Shown piece after piece: positions 51,417 to 60,451 of a stretch of DNA of 64,000 nt (positions are counted from its first letter, which is position 1; each line of letters starts with the position of its first letter). Source of the DNA: CAVRXT01 sp963725655 (GTDB taxonomy: Bacteria > Acidobacteriota > Terriglobia > Acidiferrales > UBA7541); contig CAVRYY010000001.1 of NCBI GenBank assembly GCA_963725655.1, positions 1,054,001 to 1,118,000 of the forward strand, in the 5' to 3' direction. The translations under genes and the position numbers were made by a program. Below the pieces are notes generated by a model. The model made no database searches and had not been told where the DNA came from. It saw only the letters and a program-made list of their open reading frames with translations.

Positions 51417-53519
51417 ATGAAGGGTCGAGCGTGCTGGTGGATTGCCGGGATAGTTTTGATTTCGCCTGCTGTGGGGCGCGCGCAAAGCGCGGCGAGTGCG
51501 ACGGCTCCGCGGAAGCTGGAGGTGGACGACTATTTTCGAATTCGCGATGTGGATGATCCGCAGATCAGTCCGGAAGGGAAGTGGGTGGCGTACACCGTGA
51601 CCACCAAGGATTTGAAGGATGATGAAAACCACGATCGCATTTGGATGATGCCAGCGGCAGGCGGTGCGGCGATCCCGCTATCTGCCGACGGCGTGGATTC
51701 CACCAGTCCTCGTTGGAGCCCGGACGGAAAATATCTGGCGTTTATCTCTGGAAGACATGATAAGCCGGAACAGGTTTGGCTGCTGAACCGCGACGGAGGC
51801 GAAGCGCAGCAACTTTCCAGCACGCCGCAGAACGTGAAACATTTTGCGTGGTCGCCGAGCGGAGACCGCATCGTGCTGGTGTTGCAGGATCCCACGCCCG
51901 AGGAACTGGAGGCGGCCAAGGACCGCGAGGAGGGGAAGGACGCCAACGAGGATAAGCCCAAGCATGCGAAGCCTTGGGTGATCGACCGCTTGTATTTCAA
52001 AGATGATGAAGTGGGGTATTTGGACCGGCGGCGGACGCACCTCTACGTGCTGGATGTGGCCACAAAAAAGATGACCCAGGTGACGTCGGGAGATTACGAC
52101 GATTCGCAGCCGGCGTGGTCGCCGGACGGAAAGCAGCTCGCGTTTACCAGCAATCGCACCGCGGAGCCGGATCGCAACTACAACTCCGATATCTGGACGG
52201 TGGACGCGGGCAATACCGACCAGGGGAAAACCCTGCACCAGGTGACCACCAACCCGGGTGAGGATAATTCGCCGGCGTGGTCCCCGGACGGGAAATGGAT
52301 CGCGTTCGTGAGCCGGATCGAACCGAAAGCGCTGGACTACGAGACGCGGCATCTGGCGATAATCCCTGCTACCGGCGGAGAAGAGAAAGTTTTGACGCTG
52401 GCGCTGGATCGTTGGGTGATCGATCCACGATTCTCGCCGGATGGAAAGTCGATCCTCTTTATTCTGGAGGACGACGCCACGCAAAACGTGGCTTCGATCG
52501 CAGTGGAAGGCGGGCCGGTGAAGCGCTGGATTCCATTCCGGCCGATGGTCACGGCCTATTCGATCTCCAACCAGGGAACGGTTGCGGCAGTGGTTAGCGA
52601 TCCGCAGCGTCCGCCGGAAGTGTACTTGCTGGATGCGAGCGCGGCGCCGCGGCGGCTGACCACGGTAAACGATGCGTTGATGGCACAGCTCAAACTGGTC
52701 AACGTCGAATACGTGCATTACAAAAGCAAGGACGGAACGCCGGTATCGGCCTTCTTGTACAAGCCGCTCGATTACGTTCCGGGGAAGCGGTATCCCACGA
52801 TTCTGATGCCGCACGGCGGCCCGGTGTGGGCGTTCTATTCCGAGTTTTATTTCGAGCCGCAGCTATTCGCAGAAAACGGATACGTCGTGATCACGCCGAA
52901 CGCGCGCGGGTCCACCGGTTATGGCCAGAAATTTTCGCAGGCGATTCTCGCGGATTGGGGCGACAAGGATTTTGAAGACTATATGGCCGGGCTGGACTAC
53001 ACCATCGCGCAGGGACTTTCCGATCCCGATCATCTGGGGGTGAATGGGTGGTCATATGGCGGGATCATGACCAACTACTGCATCACCAAATCGAAGCGCT
53101 TTAAGGCGGCGATCACCGGCGCGGGCGAATCGCTTTACATCACCGACTACGGCCATGATATTTACGAGAAGGACTGGGAAATGGAGTTGGGAAAGCCGTG
53201 GGAAAATCGCGCGCTGTGGGAAAAGCTGTCGCCTTTCAATTCAGTGCAGAACGTCAACGCCGCGGTGCTGATTATGGGAGGCGACGTCGATTGGAACGTG
53301 CCGATCATCAACTCCGAGCAGCTTTATCTGGCGCTGAAAAGTTTGGGCCGCACTACCGAGCTAGTCGTTTATCCGGGGGAGTATCACGAGTTCAAGGCGC
53401 CCTCGCATATCAAGGATCGCTTCGAGCGGTATCTCGATTGGTACAGCAAGTATTTGAAGGGGACTAGCAGTACGGCGAACGCCAGCGCGGGCGGGGCCTC
53501 CGGCGTGCCTGCGAATTAA
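51417..53519 (+). CDS. Exported S9 family peptidase
   Basis: A 700-residue protein from ATG 51417, which has GGGGGAA upstream; an earlier in-frame ATG was rejected. The signal peptide (GRACWWIAGIVLISPAVGRA) precedes a PD40/WD40 propeller with repeated WSPDGK-type motifs. The C-terminal hydrolase has its Ser in VNGWSYGGIMTNY, the Asp in MGGDVDWNVPI and the His in YPGEYHEFKAP, with NARGSTGYG as the oxyanion strand. It is a third S9 peptidase in the window, independent of the peptidase operon. It probably degrades peptides in the periplasm. A low-complexity Ala/Gly/Ser tail closes the protein. Confidence 0.9.
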   Translation: MKGRACWWIAGIVLISPAVGRAQSAASATAPRKLEVDDYFRIRDVDDPQISPEGKWVAYTVTTKDLKDDENHDRIWMMPAAGGAAIPLSADGVDSTSPRWSPDGKYLAFISGRHDKPEQVWLLNRDGGEAQQLSSTPQNVKHFAWSPSGDRIVLVLQDPTPEELEAAKDREEGKDANEDKPKHAKPWVIDRLYFKDDEVGYLDRRRTHLYVLDVATKKMTQVTSGDYDDSQPAWSPDGKQLAFTSNRTAEPDRNYNSDIWTVDAGNTDQGKTLHQVTTNPGEDNSPAWSPDGKWIAFVSRIEPKALDYETRHLAIIPATGGEEKVLTLALDRWVIDPRFSPDGKSILFILEDDATQNVASIAVEGGPVKRWIPFRPMVTAYSISNQGTVAAVVSDPQRPPEVYLLDASAAPRRLTTVNDALMAQLKLVNVEYVHYKSKDGTPVSAFLYKPLDYVPGKRYPTILMPHGGPVWAFYSEFYFEPQLFAENGYVVITPNARGSTGYGQKFSQAILADWGDKDFEDYMAGLDYTIAQGLSDPDHLGVNGWSYGGIMTNYCITKSKRFKAAITGAGESLYITDYGHDIYEKDWEMELGKPWENRALWEKLSPFNSVQNVNAAVLIMGGDVDWNVPIINSEQLYLALKSLGRTTELVVYPGEYHEFKAPSHIKDRFERYLDWYSKYLKGTSSTANASAGGASGVPAN

Positions 53520-53554
53520 CATGTCGGCGCGATAGGAACGCTGCGCCGCGGAAG

Positions 53555-54283
53555 TTATTGTTTGGCGTCGAGGATAATGTCGTAGGCGTAGCGAATGGTC
53601 ACCCGCGATCCCGAGCGGAGGTCGATGCGTACCGTCTCGTAGAGGCGCTCGCCACCGGGCTGGATTGAAAATTCCCGTGTGATCCTACGGTTGGTTGCGA
53701 TTTTCTCGTCAGACACCAGGTCGACGTCCTGCCACCGCGCGTCGAGTTCCTGATACTCATTGTCTTTGCTCTTCTCGATCTTTCGGCCGTCGGTGTAGAA
53801 GGCGATCTTGCGGCTGCGACTGTCGATCAGGTCTACTTCGCCGGGCTTCTGGGTGAAACTGAGCGAGTCGGCGGGATCGAGGAGCCTCTGCACTTGAGGA
53901 GTAGTATCTTCTCCCTGGTTGCGGCCCATCCCTCCGCGCTGGCCGCCACCTGGAAATGGGGAAGGGCCGCCCAATCCGCCGCGGTTGCCTCCATAGGGAC
54001 CGTTGTTGCCATTTCGGTTCGAACTCGTAGTGGCGTCATCCATCTTCTTGTGCCCGTCGTCGCTGTCATCCAAATTCAGCTTCCACGAACCTTTCAGGCT
54101 TTCTTTGGTGGCGGGCTTGAGCTCTCTTGGTTGTTCGGAGGGAGGCAGCGGCTGGTCGTCTTTTGGCTGCGCGGGAGCCAAGGGGCCCGGCGGCGCCTGG
54201 GCGCGGAGAAGCGAGGGAGACGCAAGTTGGACGCTGGCGAGAAGCGCGACAAATGCAAAAGGGAACAATGGTTTCAGGTTCAT
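53555..54283 (-). CDS. Exported hypothetical protein with a Gly/Asn-rich middle
   Basis: A 242-residue protein with a signal peptide (LKPLFPFAFVALLASVQLAS, ending near LLRAQA) and a Pro-rich segment. A GSWKLNLDDSDD motif is followed by a low-complexity Gly/Asn/Arg stretch. The second half is a compact beta-rich domain (LSFTQKPGEVDLIDSRSRKI, EFSIQPGGERLYETVRIDL). The middle resembles lipocalin-like SWKLN/D domains found in acidobacterial secreted proteins, but I cannot name a family. It converges on the S9 peptidase gene (35 bp apart) and is otherwise alone. Confidence 0.75.
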   Translation of the reverse strand: MNLKPLFPFAFVALLASVQLASPSLLRAQAPPGPLAPAQPKDDQPLPPSEQPRELKPATKESLKGSWKLNLDDSDDGHKKMDDATTSSNRNGNNGPYGGNRGGLGGPSPFPGGGQRGGMGRNQGEDTTPQVQRLLDPADSLSFTQKPGEVDLIDSRSRKIAFYTDGRKIEKSKDNEYQELDARWQDVDLVSDEKIATNRRITREFSIQPGGERLYETVRIDLRSGSRVTIRYAYDIILDAKQ

Positions 54284-54694
54284 AGTGGCTCTCGGTTAAT
54301 TCGGATGCTCGGTCACCGCGAATAGATGGCCCCCAACAGTTTAACAAACTACCCGTTTGGGTGGGGACGGGGGCGGGCTTGCAGGAACGATTCGCTGTGG
54401 CGCGGGGACCATCCCGCACAAGGCGGGTGAAAACATGCGGTGCAAAGTGAGCAACTGGCGATAAAACCAAAACCCCGTTTCCGTCATCTATAGTGGTGTA
54501 GGCAGAGTTTAGTGATCTACCAGGGCAGCCGCGAAAGTACATCTCCTGGCGGCATCGTTGTCCGATGCCTTCTACTCGATCATCCACCTGCCCGGCCCCT
54601 GTTCTCACTCGCAGTCATCTGCCTCGCGCTGAGAAAAGAGTATTCGCCGCAACTGTTCCGCGGGATGTGGGTTTAATTCATCGGAGCGAAAACC
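54284..54694. other. Intergenic region between divergent secreted-protein genes
   Basis: About 410 bp between the Gly/Asn-rich and Gln/Asn-rich exported protein genes. No repeat, strong hairpin or reliable small gene was found; it presumably contains the two promoters. Confidence 0.4.
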
Positions 54695-55756
54695 ATGAAC
54701 TCGATCAAACGAACCAAGAACACTTTTTCGACGTTAATCGCAGTAGGCGCCCTGGCGGCCGGATTTGTGCTGAGCGGCCTGCCGGCGCGCGCGCAGGACC
54801 AGCCCGCGCAGAACGATGCAGCGGCGCAGGCAGCCGGCCCGGACCAGCAGAATTCAGCGGATCCAAACAATCCGGCGCAGGCGAATAGCAATCAGAATCC
54901 GAACAACGACCAGAATCAGCCCGACAATCAGAATCAAAATAACGATCCCAACGCGGCGCCTGCTGCCGGAGCGCAGCCGGCTGCGCCGCCAGCGGCACCC
55001 GTTCCCGGGACGCTCGATGTGCCGGCGGGCACGGTGATTGCGGTGCGCGTGCAGGGATGGCTATCCACCGACCACAACAAAGTCGGCGATACGTTTACAG
55101 CCACGCTAGACGGGCCGATCGTTGCGGACGGATGGGTAGTCGCGCGGCGCGGCCAGACCGTGTACGGACGCGTCACGCTGTCCGACAAAGGCGGCCGGAT
55201 CCATGGCGTTTCGCAGCTCGGATTGGCGCTCGGACAATTGACCCTGGTGGACGGACAGCAAATCGCGGTGCAGACCCAGACGGCGGACTCCAAAGCGGGA
55301 ACGTCCAATGGGCGTGACGCCGCGGCGGTGGGAACCACCACCGGGACCGGCGCGGTAATTGGCGCCGTTGCCGACGGCGGCGCGGGTGCAGGAATCGGCG
55401 CAGCGGCGGGAGCCGCAGCCGGATTGCTGGGCGTGCTCACTACGCGTGGCCGGCCAACCGTGATTCCTCCGGAGACTTTGGTGACCTTCCGGTTGCAGGC
55501 TCCGCTGGCGATTTCCACGGAAAAGAGCCAAGTGGCATTTCAGCCGGTAACGCAGCAGGACTTCAATAACAACGCGCAGTCCAACGACCAGCGGCCGCGA
55601 CGGCCAGGCTACTACGTGCGCGGACCCTATGGGCCTTACTACAATCCCTACTACGGGAACTACTACGGGTACGGACCTGGGTTTTATCCCGGACCGTATT
55701 TTTACGGAGGACTGGGATTCTACGGTCCAGGGTTTTACGGCCGGTGGCGCCGCTAG
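54695..55756 (+). CDS. Exported protein with Gln/Asn-rich linker, glycine zipper and Tyr/Gly-rich tail
   Basis: A 353-residue protein with a signal peptide (TLIAVGALAAGFVLSGLPAR). After a Gln/Asn/Pro-rich disordered linker comes a beta domain at residues about 105-195 (LDVPAGTVIAVRVQGWLSTD, GDTFTATLDGPI, GQTVYGRVTLSDKGG). Then a glycine-zipper-like stretch (GAGAGIGAAAGAAAGLLG) and a tail packed with Tyr/Gly/Pro (YYNPYYGNYYGYGPG). Comparable proteins are frequent in Acidobacteria and have no known function. A perfect terminator follows the gene. Probably periplasmic or outer-membrane-associated. Confidence 0.8.
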   Translation: MNSIKRTKNTFSTLIAVGALAAGFVLSGLPARAQDQPAQNDAAAQAAGPDQQNSADPNNPAQANSNQNPNNDQNQPDNQNQNNDPNAAPAAGAQPAAPPAAPVPGTLDVPAGTVIAVRVQGWLSTDHNKVGDTFTATLDGPIVADGWVVARRGQTVYGRVTLSDKGGRIHGVSQLGLALGQLTLVDGQQIAVQTQTADSKAGTSNGRDAAAVGTTTGTGAVIGAVADGGAGAGIGAAAGAAAGLLGVLTTRGRPTVIPPETLVTFRLQAPLAISTEKSQVAFQPVTQQDFNNNAQSNDQRPRRPGYYVRGPYGPYYNPYYGNYYGYGPGFYPGPYFYGGLGFYGPGFYGRWRR

Positions 55757-55783
55757 GCTGTAACTCGCTCAGTGGAGTACGCG

Positions 55784-55824
55784 ATCGCCGAGTGGGAAAT
55801 GTACCCCACTCGGCGATTTTTTTT
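55784..55824 (+). terminator. Rho-independent terminator
   Basis: A perfect 13-bp stem (ATCGCCGAGTGGG, 8-nt loop, CCCACTCGGCGAT) is followed by a run of eight T. It lies 28 bp after the Tyr/Gly-rich protein gene and upstream of mmsA, insulating the two. Confidence 0.93.
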
Positions 55825-55941
55825 GGGGGAGTGGGCTTGTGGGCGAGGCCGGATTCCAAGAATTGGTTCTAAGCGATTAGCCGGGGCGGAAGTTTGCTAG
55901 AATACAGGGCTGTGTATCGGTTCAGTGTGGAGGAATGAGAC

Positions 55942-57417
55942 ATGGGCAGCGTACCGGAATTGGTCTCTTATTACGGCGGGGCGTGGCAGCCGGCGTTGGG
56001 CAGCGACAAGGTAGACGTGGTGAATCCGGCTACGGCCGAGAAGCTGGGGCGGCTCTCACTGGGCAACCGCGCCGACGTGGATGCAGTGGTGCGCTCCGCG
56101 GCGGCTGCGTTTCCTGCGTGGCGCCGGACTCCCCCCGAGGATCGCATCCAATACCTCTTTAAGCTGAAAACCCTGCTGGAAGAGCACCAGGACGACCTGG
56201 CGCGTACATGCACGATGGAGAACGGAAAGACGCTGACCGAATCGAAAGCGGAAATTCGCCGGGCGATCGAGAACGTGGAGGTCGCGTGCGGCATTCCCAC
56301 CATGATGCAGGGCTACAACCTGGAAGACGTAGCCAGCGGAATCGACGAAATGATGATTCGCCAGCCGCTGGGCGTCTGCGCGGCGATCACTCCGTTTAAT
56401 TTTCCGCTGATGATTCCGTTCTGGTTCCTGCCGTACGCCATCGCCTGCGGCAACACGTTCATTTTGAAGCCGTCGGAGCGCGTTCCGCTCAGTTCGCAGC
56501 GGACCTTTGAGCTGATGGAACAGCTGCACCTGCCGCCCGGGGTTCTGAACCTGCTGCACGGCGGAAAAGAAGTGGTGGATGGGTTGTTGCAGCATCCCGA
56601 CGTTCGCGCGATCAGCTTTGTGGGATCGACGCCGATAGCGAGATACATTTACGCGCAGGCGGCGGCGCATGGAAAACGGGTGCAGTGCCAGGGCGGAGCG
56701 AAAAACCACGTGTTGGTATTGCCGGACGCGGACATCGACAGCGCGTCGAAAATCGTGAGCGACAGCGCGTTTGGCTGCGCGGGGCAGCGCTGCCTGGCGG
56801 TATCGGTAGCCATCACGGTGGGCGACGCGCAGAAAAATTTCACCGATGAGATCGCCAACGTGGCCAGTTCGCTGCACGTCGGCAACGGGCTGGAAGCGGG
56901 AGTGCAGATGGGCCCGGTGATTACCCCGGAAAGCAAGACTCGGATCGAAGGGCTGATCGCGAAAGGCGCGAGCAACGGAGCTAAAGTCCTGCTGGACGGC
57001 CGCGGCGGAAACGGGAAGCCGGCGACGGGAAATTTCCTGAGGCCTACATTACTGGACAGCGTTCCGGCGGAAAGCGCGCTTTCGACCACGGAAATTTTTG
57101 GCCCGGTACTGAGCTTGGTGCATGCCAAAACGCTGGAGGAAGGCATCGAGATACTTTCGCGCAGCGCGTACGGGAACATGGCGTCCATTTTTACGAACAG
57201 CGGGGCGGCGGCGCGGAAATTCCGGTACGAGGTGCCGGCGGGGAACGTGGGGATCAATATTGGAGTGGCTGCGCCGATGGCTTACTTCCCGTTCACTGGA
57301 TGGAAGGAGAGTTTCTTCGGCGATTTGCATGGGCAGGGCCGGGACGGAGTGGAGTTCTACACCGACAAGAAAGTGGTGGTGGAGAGATGGCCGAAGGAGT
57401 GGTCGCGAAAGTTCTAA
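55942..57417 (+). CDS. mmsA: Methylmalonate-semialdehyde dehydrogenase (CoA-acylating)
   Basis: A 491-residue ALDH of the MmsA/IolA type. ATG is preceded by GGAGG. The catalytic Cys lies in GCAGQRCLAVSVAI. The general-base Glu of ordinary ALDHs is replaced: the sequence reads CQGGAKNHVLVLPDADI, the GAKNH signature of the CoA-dependent class. PFNFPLMIPFWFLPYAIACG and PFTGWKESFFGDLHGQGRD are further hallmarks. It converts malonate or methylmalonate semialdehyde with CoA and NAD to acetyl-CoA or propionyl-CoA, in valine, beta-alanine or inositol breakdown. No other pathway gene is adjacent. Confidence 0.92.
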   Translation: MGSVPELVSYYGGAWQPALGSDKVDVVNPATAEKLGRLSLGNRADVDAVVRSAAAAFPAWRRTPPEDRIQYLFKLKTLLEEHQDDLARTCTMENGKTLTESKAEIRRAIENVEVACGIPTMMQGYNLEDVASGIDEMMIRQPLGVCAAITPFNFPLMIPFWFLPYAIACGNTFILKPSERVPLSSQRTFELMEQLHLPPGVLNLLHGGKEVVDGLLQHPDVRAISFVGSTPIARYIYAQAAAHGKRVQCQGGAKNHVLVLPDADIDSASKIVSDSAFGCAGQRCLAVSVAITVGDAQKNFTDEIANVASSLHVGNGLEAGVQMGPVITPESKTRIEGLIAKGASNGAKVLLDGRGGNGKPATGNFLRPTLLDSVPAESALSTTEIFGPVLSLVHAKTLEEGIEILSRSAYGNMASIFTNSGAAARKFRYEVPAGNVGINIGVAAPMAYFPFTGWKESFFGDLHGQGRDGVEFYTDKKVVVERWPKEWSRKF

Positions 57418-57547
57418 CCGAGCCGTAGAAAGGTCAAGGAGTGGAGATTCCCGGCCGGCTTCGCACTCCGCGGAGCTGGCCGTTTGTGCTTAATGGGGAA
57501 ATGATTTTTGTCAGGCGGCTCGATTCTGACGCGCTGCGGCGTGTACG

Positions 57548-59200
57548 ATGGTGTTCATGTTACGACGTTTGTTGTGGGCATCCTGGGCCATGTTGTTCGC
57601 GGTTCCGCTCACTTGTTTGGCTTGCACGTGCCAGGAATCCCCGCCCGGGGCCTGCCAGGGCCTCAATGTAGCGGATGCGATCTTTGTGGGCACGGTGACG
57701 GTCGCTGAAATCGTTCCGGCGGCGAACGCCGACGACCCGCAAGTGCTGCATTACCGCTTTCGAGTGGATGAGCGATTCAAAGGGGCGGAGAACCGGGAGA
57801 TCGATGTGTTTTCCGGCGGGAACGACGCCGATTGTGGTTATCGCTTCAAGAAGGGCGCGCAGTACCTCGTTTTTCCCTATTCATCGGATGATGGACGGTT
57901 GTTTGCGACGATCTGCAGCGGCACCCGGCCCGCACGCGAAGCTCGGGCGATATTGCCGCAATTGCGAGCGATGAAAAGAAACCAACGGGTGGCGTCGATT
58001 TTCGGGGTCTTGCGCCGCACCGATCCACCGTACGACGCGGTGAAGGATCCCGAGGCCGCGGCGGGCGATCCTACCTACGATTCACTCAATGATTTTGACG
58101 AGGGCGGCAGCCCGACCGATCGGGAAACCGTCAGCGATTCGGCCGACGATCCCGGAGCAGTAGGGGCCGCAGGCCGGCCGCTCGGACATATCGAGCTCAA
58201 GATCCGATCACGCATCGATCGCTTCGAAACATCCACTGGCCCATCCGGCGTTTATTCCATTTATGGAGTGCCGGGCGGCGAGTATCAGATCATCGCGCAC
58301 CTGCCGGCGCATATGGAGTTGACGCTGCCAACGCTGAAGGGCGGACTGCCACCGCTGCGGGTCGCGGATGGCGGCTGCTATGAGTACGACATCGCCGCGC
58401 TGCCCACCGGAGAAATTCGCGGCCGGGTGCTGGGCCCGGACGGAAAAGCGCTGCCGACGGCATCTGTGGAGTTGTACCGAACGGGCCGCTACGAAGACGC
58501 TAAGTCCGGGTGGTGGGAATTTCAGACAGAGAACGGCGGCTTCAGTTTCGACCACGTCGCCACCGGGGACTACATTCTGGTTTTCAACCGGCAGAATCAT
58601 CGCGATCCGAACTCACCTTACCGCCGCACGTTCTATCCTGCTGCGTCCGATTTGGCTGCGGCGCAACCGGTGAAGGTAAGTGACGGCGGAGAAGTGGTGA
58701 ACGCGGATATCCGTGTGAAGGCTGGATTCGCCACGCGGACGGTGAAGGTTCGCGTCAAATGGACGGGCCGCCCACTGCCGGGAAATGTGTTCGTGACGGC
58801 AAAGGCGGACGAAGGAGAAAATCCGGCGTCGCGAAAAGTGAGCGACGGGCTGTTCGAACTGACGCTGCTGGACGATATTCGCTACACCATTTCAGCGTGG
58901 ACCTACGCAAAGATTCCGCGCAGCGCTTCGGGAGGGCCTCCCTCGCCGGGCACGCCGCCGGCGGAGGCAGATCCTGATCCACCGGCAGCGGCCGGCGCGG
59001 GGGCGTCCGTAACAGGAGATGCAAGCGCAGCCCCGGCCGCCGGTGCTGCGGTTGCTCCCGCTACACCCGTGCCGGATGCGGGCCCAATGACGTGCGGCCC
59101 CGGTGGGCGCATTGAGACCTATCCGACGGTGGTGAATCCCGCGGACGCTCCCACGAAAGAGATTGTGGTGACCTTCCCCAAGCCTACTTGCGGTGAGTAG
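57548..59200 (+). CDS. Exported protein with TIMP/NTR-like N-terminus and carboxypeptidase-regulatory-like domains
   Basis: A 550-residue exported protein. After a signal peptide ending in LTCLA, the mature end would be CTCQESPPGACQGLNVADAI with FVGTVTVAEI, the Cys-x-Cys start and strand pattern of the tissue-inhibitor-of-metalloproteinase (NTR) domain at residues about 25-150. Two carboxypeptidase-regulatory-like beta-sandwiches follow (TGPSGVYSIYGVPGGEYQII near 230; GEIRGRVLGPDGKALPTASV near 285). An Ala/Pro-rich stretch and a Cys-containing tail close the protein. A lipobox is not satisfied. Bacterial proteins of this class lack a proven function; protease inhibition is only suggested by the fold. 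Confidence 0.75.
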   Translation: MVFMLRRLLWASWAMLFAVPLTCLACTCQESPPGACQGLNVADAIFVGTVTVAEIVPAANADDPQVLHYRFRVDERFKGAENREIDVFSGGNDADCGYRFKKGAQYLVFPYSSDDGRLFATICSGTRPAREARAILPQLRAMKRNQRVASIFGVLRRTDPPYDAVKDPEAAAGDPTYDSLNDFDEGGSPTDRETVSDSADDPGAVGAAGRPLGHIELKIRSRIDRFETSTGPSGVYSIYGVPGGEYQIIAHLPAHMELTLPTLKGGLPPLRVADGGCYEYDIAALPTGEIRGRVLGPDGKALPTASVELYRTGRYEDAKSGWWEFQTENGGFSFDHVATGDYILVFNRQNHRDPNSPYRRTFYPAASDLAAAQPVKVSDGGEVVNADIRVKAGFATRTVKVRVKWTGRPLPGNVFVTAKADEGENPASRKVSDGLFELTLLDDIRYTISAWTYAKIPRSASGGPPSPGTPPAEADPDPPAAAGAGASVTGDASAAPAAGAAVAPATPVPDAGPMTCGPGGRIETYPTVVNPADAPTKEIVVTFPKPTCGE

Positions 59201-59481
59201 ATAGGCCGCAAGTTCCAGGCGTTTCAAGCTTTCGCCCTCCAATCGAGATACACGATCCTACGGATAGAAATGGGGTAGTGCTGGTATTGGGATTTGCGCA
59301 GGATTGGGGTACAACATTGGTGTTCGCTGCCGAAAGGTTACCGCTACTAGCGATGGCTATGGAACCTCGACGTGCATGAAACACTCAGACCGATGAAGTC
59401 CACGCTTTTCGACGCGGTTCGATTGAGCCCGTGTGATCACACTTTCGATCAGTCCAAGAACAGTTCCAGGAGGAACTACAG

Positions 59482-60186
59482 ATGATGAATCGCATATTTA
59501 TGGCAGTAATCTTGACGCTCTCATTGGCTCCGCTTGCTTCCGCGAAAGCTCCGGACGAACAGAAGGTGCAAGACCGGCTGAAGAACGCAGGAGAAGTGAT
59601 GCATGAAATTCTGAATATTCCGGACGATATCCCGCAGAACCTGCTGGATAAGGCCCGCTGCGTGGTGGTCCTGCCGTCGGTCTTGAAGGCGGCCTTCGTG
59701 GTTGGCGGTAGCTACGGGCGCGGGGTATTGATTTGCCGCACCGGACCACACTTCGAGGGATCGTGGGGCGCGCCTGCGATGTATGCGCTAGAAGGCGGCA
59801 GCATCGGTTTCCAGATCGGCGGGGAAGCAACGGACTTCGTAATCCTGGTAATGAACGATCGCGGCGCGAATAGCCTGCTGCACAGCAAAGTGAAGCTGGG
59901 CGGAGACGCCTCGGCGGCGGCGGGTCCTGTGGGCCGCACTGCTTCCGCGGACACCGACGCGTACATGCGTGCGGAAATGCTCACTTACTCACGAGCACGG
60001 GGAGCTTTTGCCGGCGTATCTCTCGAAGGCTCGAGCCTGCGCCCGGATGGAGATGCCAACGCTGAACTCTATGGCAAAGGCGTCACCGCGAGCAAGATCA
60101 TCACCGAGCATGCCTTTCACGCGCCTGCAGAGGCGGACGGGCTGATTCACGCGCTCGACCACGCGACACCGAAACTGGTTCCCTAA
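59482..60186 (+). CDS. Exported SYLF domain (Ysc84-type) lipid-binding protein
   Basis: A 234-residue protein with a signal peptide (RIFMAVILTLSLAPLASA) and the SYLF domain: NIPDDIPQNLLDKARCVVVL, LKAAFVVGGSYGRGVLICR, SIGFQIGGEATDFVILVMND and SRARGAFAGVSLEGSSL. ATG follows a perfect AGGAGG. In eukaryotes SYLF domains bind phosphoinositides; the bacterial members are exported and poorly studied, probably membrane-associated. It stands alone, with about 280 bp before it and 265 bp after it that contain no recognised features. Confidence 0.9.
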   Translation: MMNRIFMAVILTLSLAPLASAKAPDEQKVQDRLKNAGEVMHEILNIPDDIPQNLLDKARCVVVLPSVLKAAFVVGGSYGRGVLICRTGPHFEGSWGAPAMYALEGGSIGFQIGGEATDFVILVMNDRGANSLLHSKVKLGGDASAAAGPVGRTASADTDAYMRAEMLTYSRARGAFAGVSLEGSSLRPDGDANAELYGKGVTASKIITEHAFHAPAEADGLIHALDHATPKLVP

Positions 60187-60451
60187 GCGGAACTGCAACA
60201 CAATGTGAGCGGCGGCAAGAAGGGTGATCCGGTGGCGCGAAGTCGCGCAGCGGACACCCGCTTGCCGTCTCTCGCTGTTTTTATCGTTGCGCGGCCGTCG
60301 GCTTAGTGCCAGTGTGTGCTCCTACGCGACCTCTGCTCCCGCCCATCTGCGCCACACGGCCCGAACGTAGTAAATTGAAATCGGCACCTGTTTGGCGCCC
60401 GTTTATTTGCTTATCTGAACCATCGCACCCCAAGGGGCGTAAACGCCGTTC

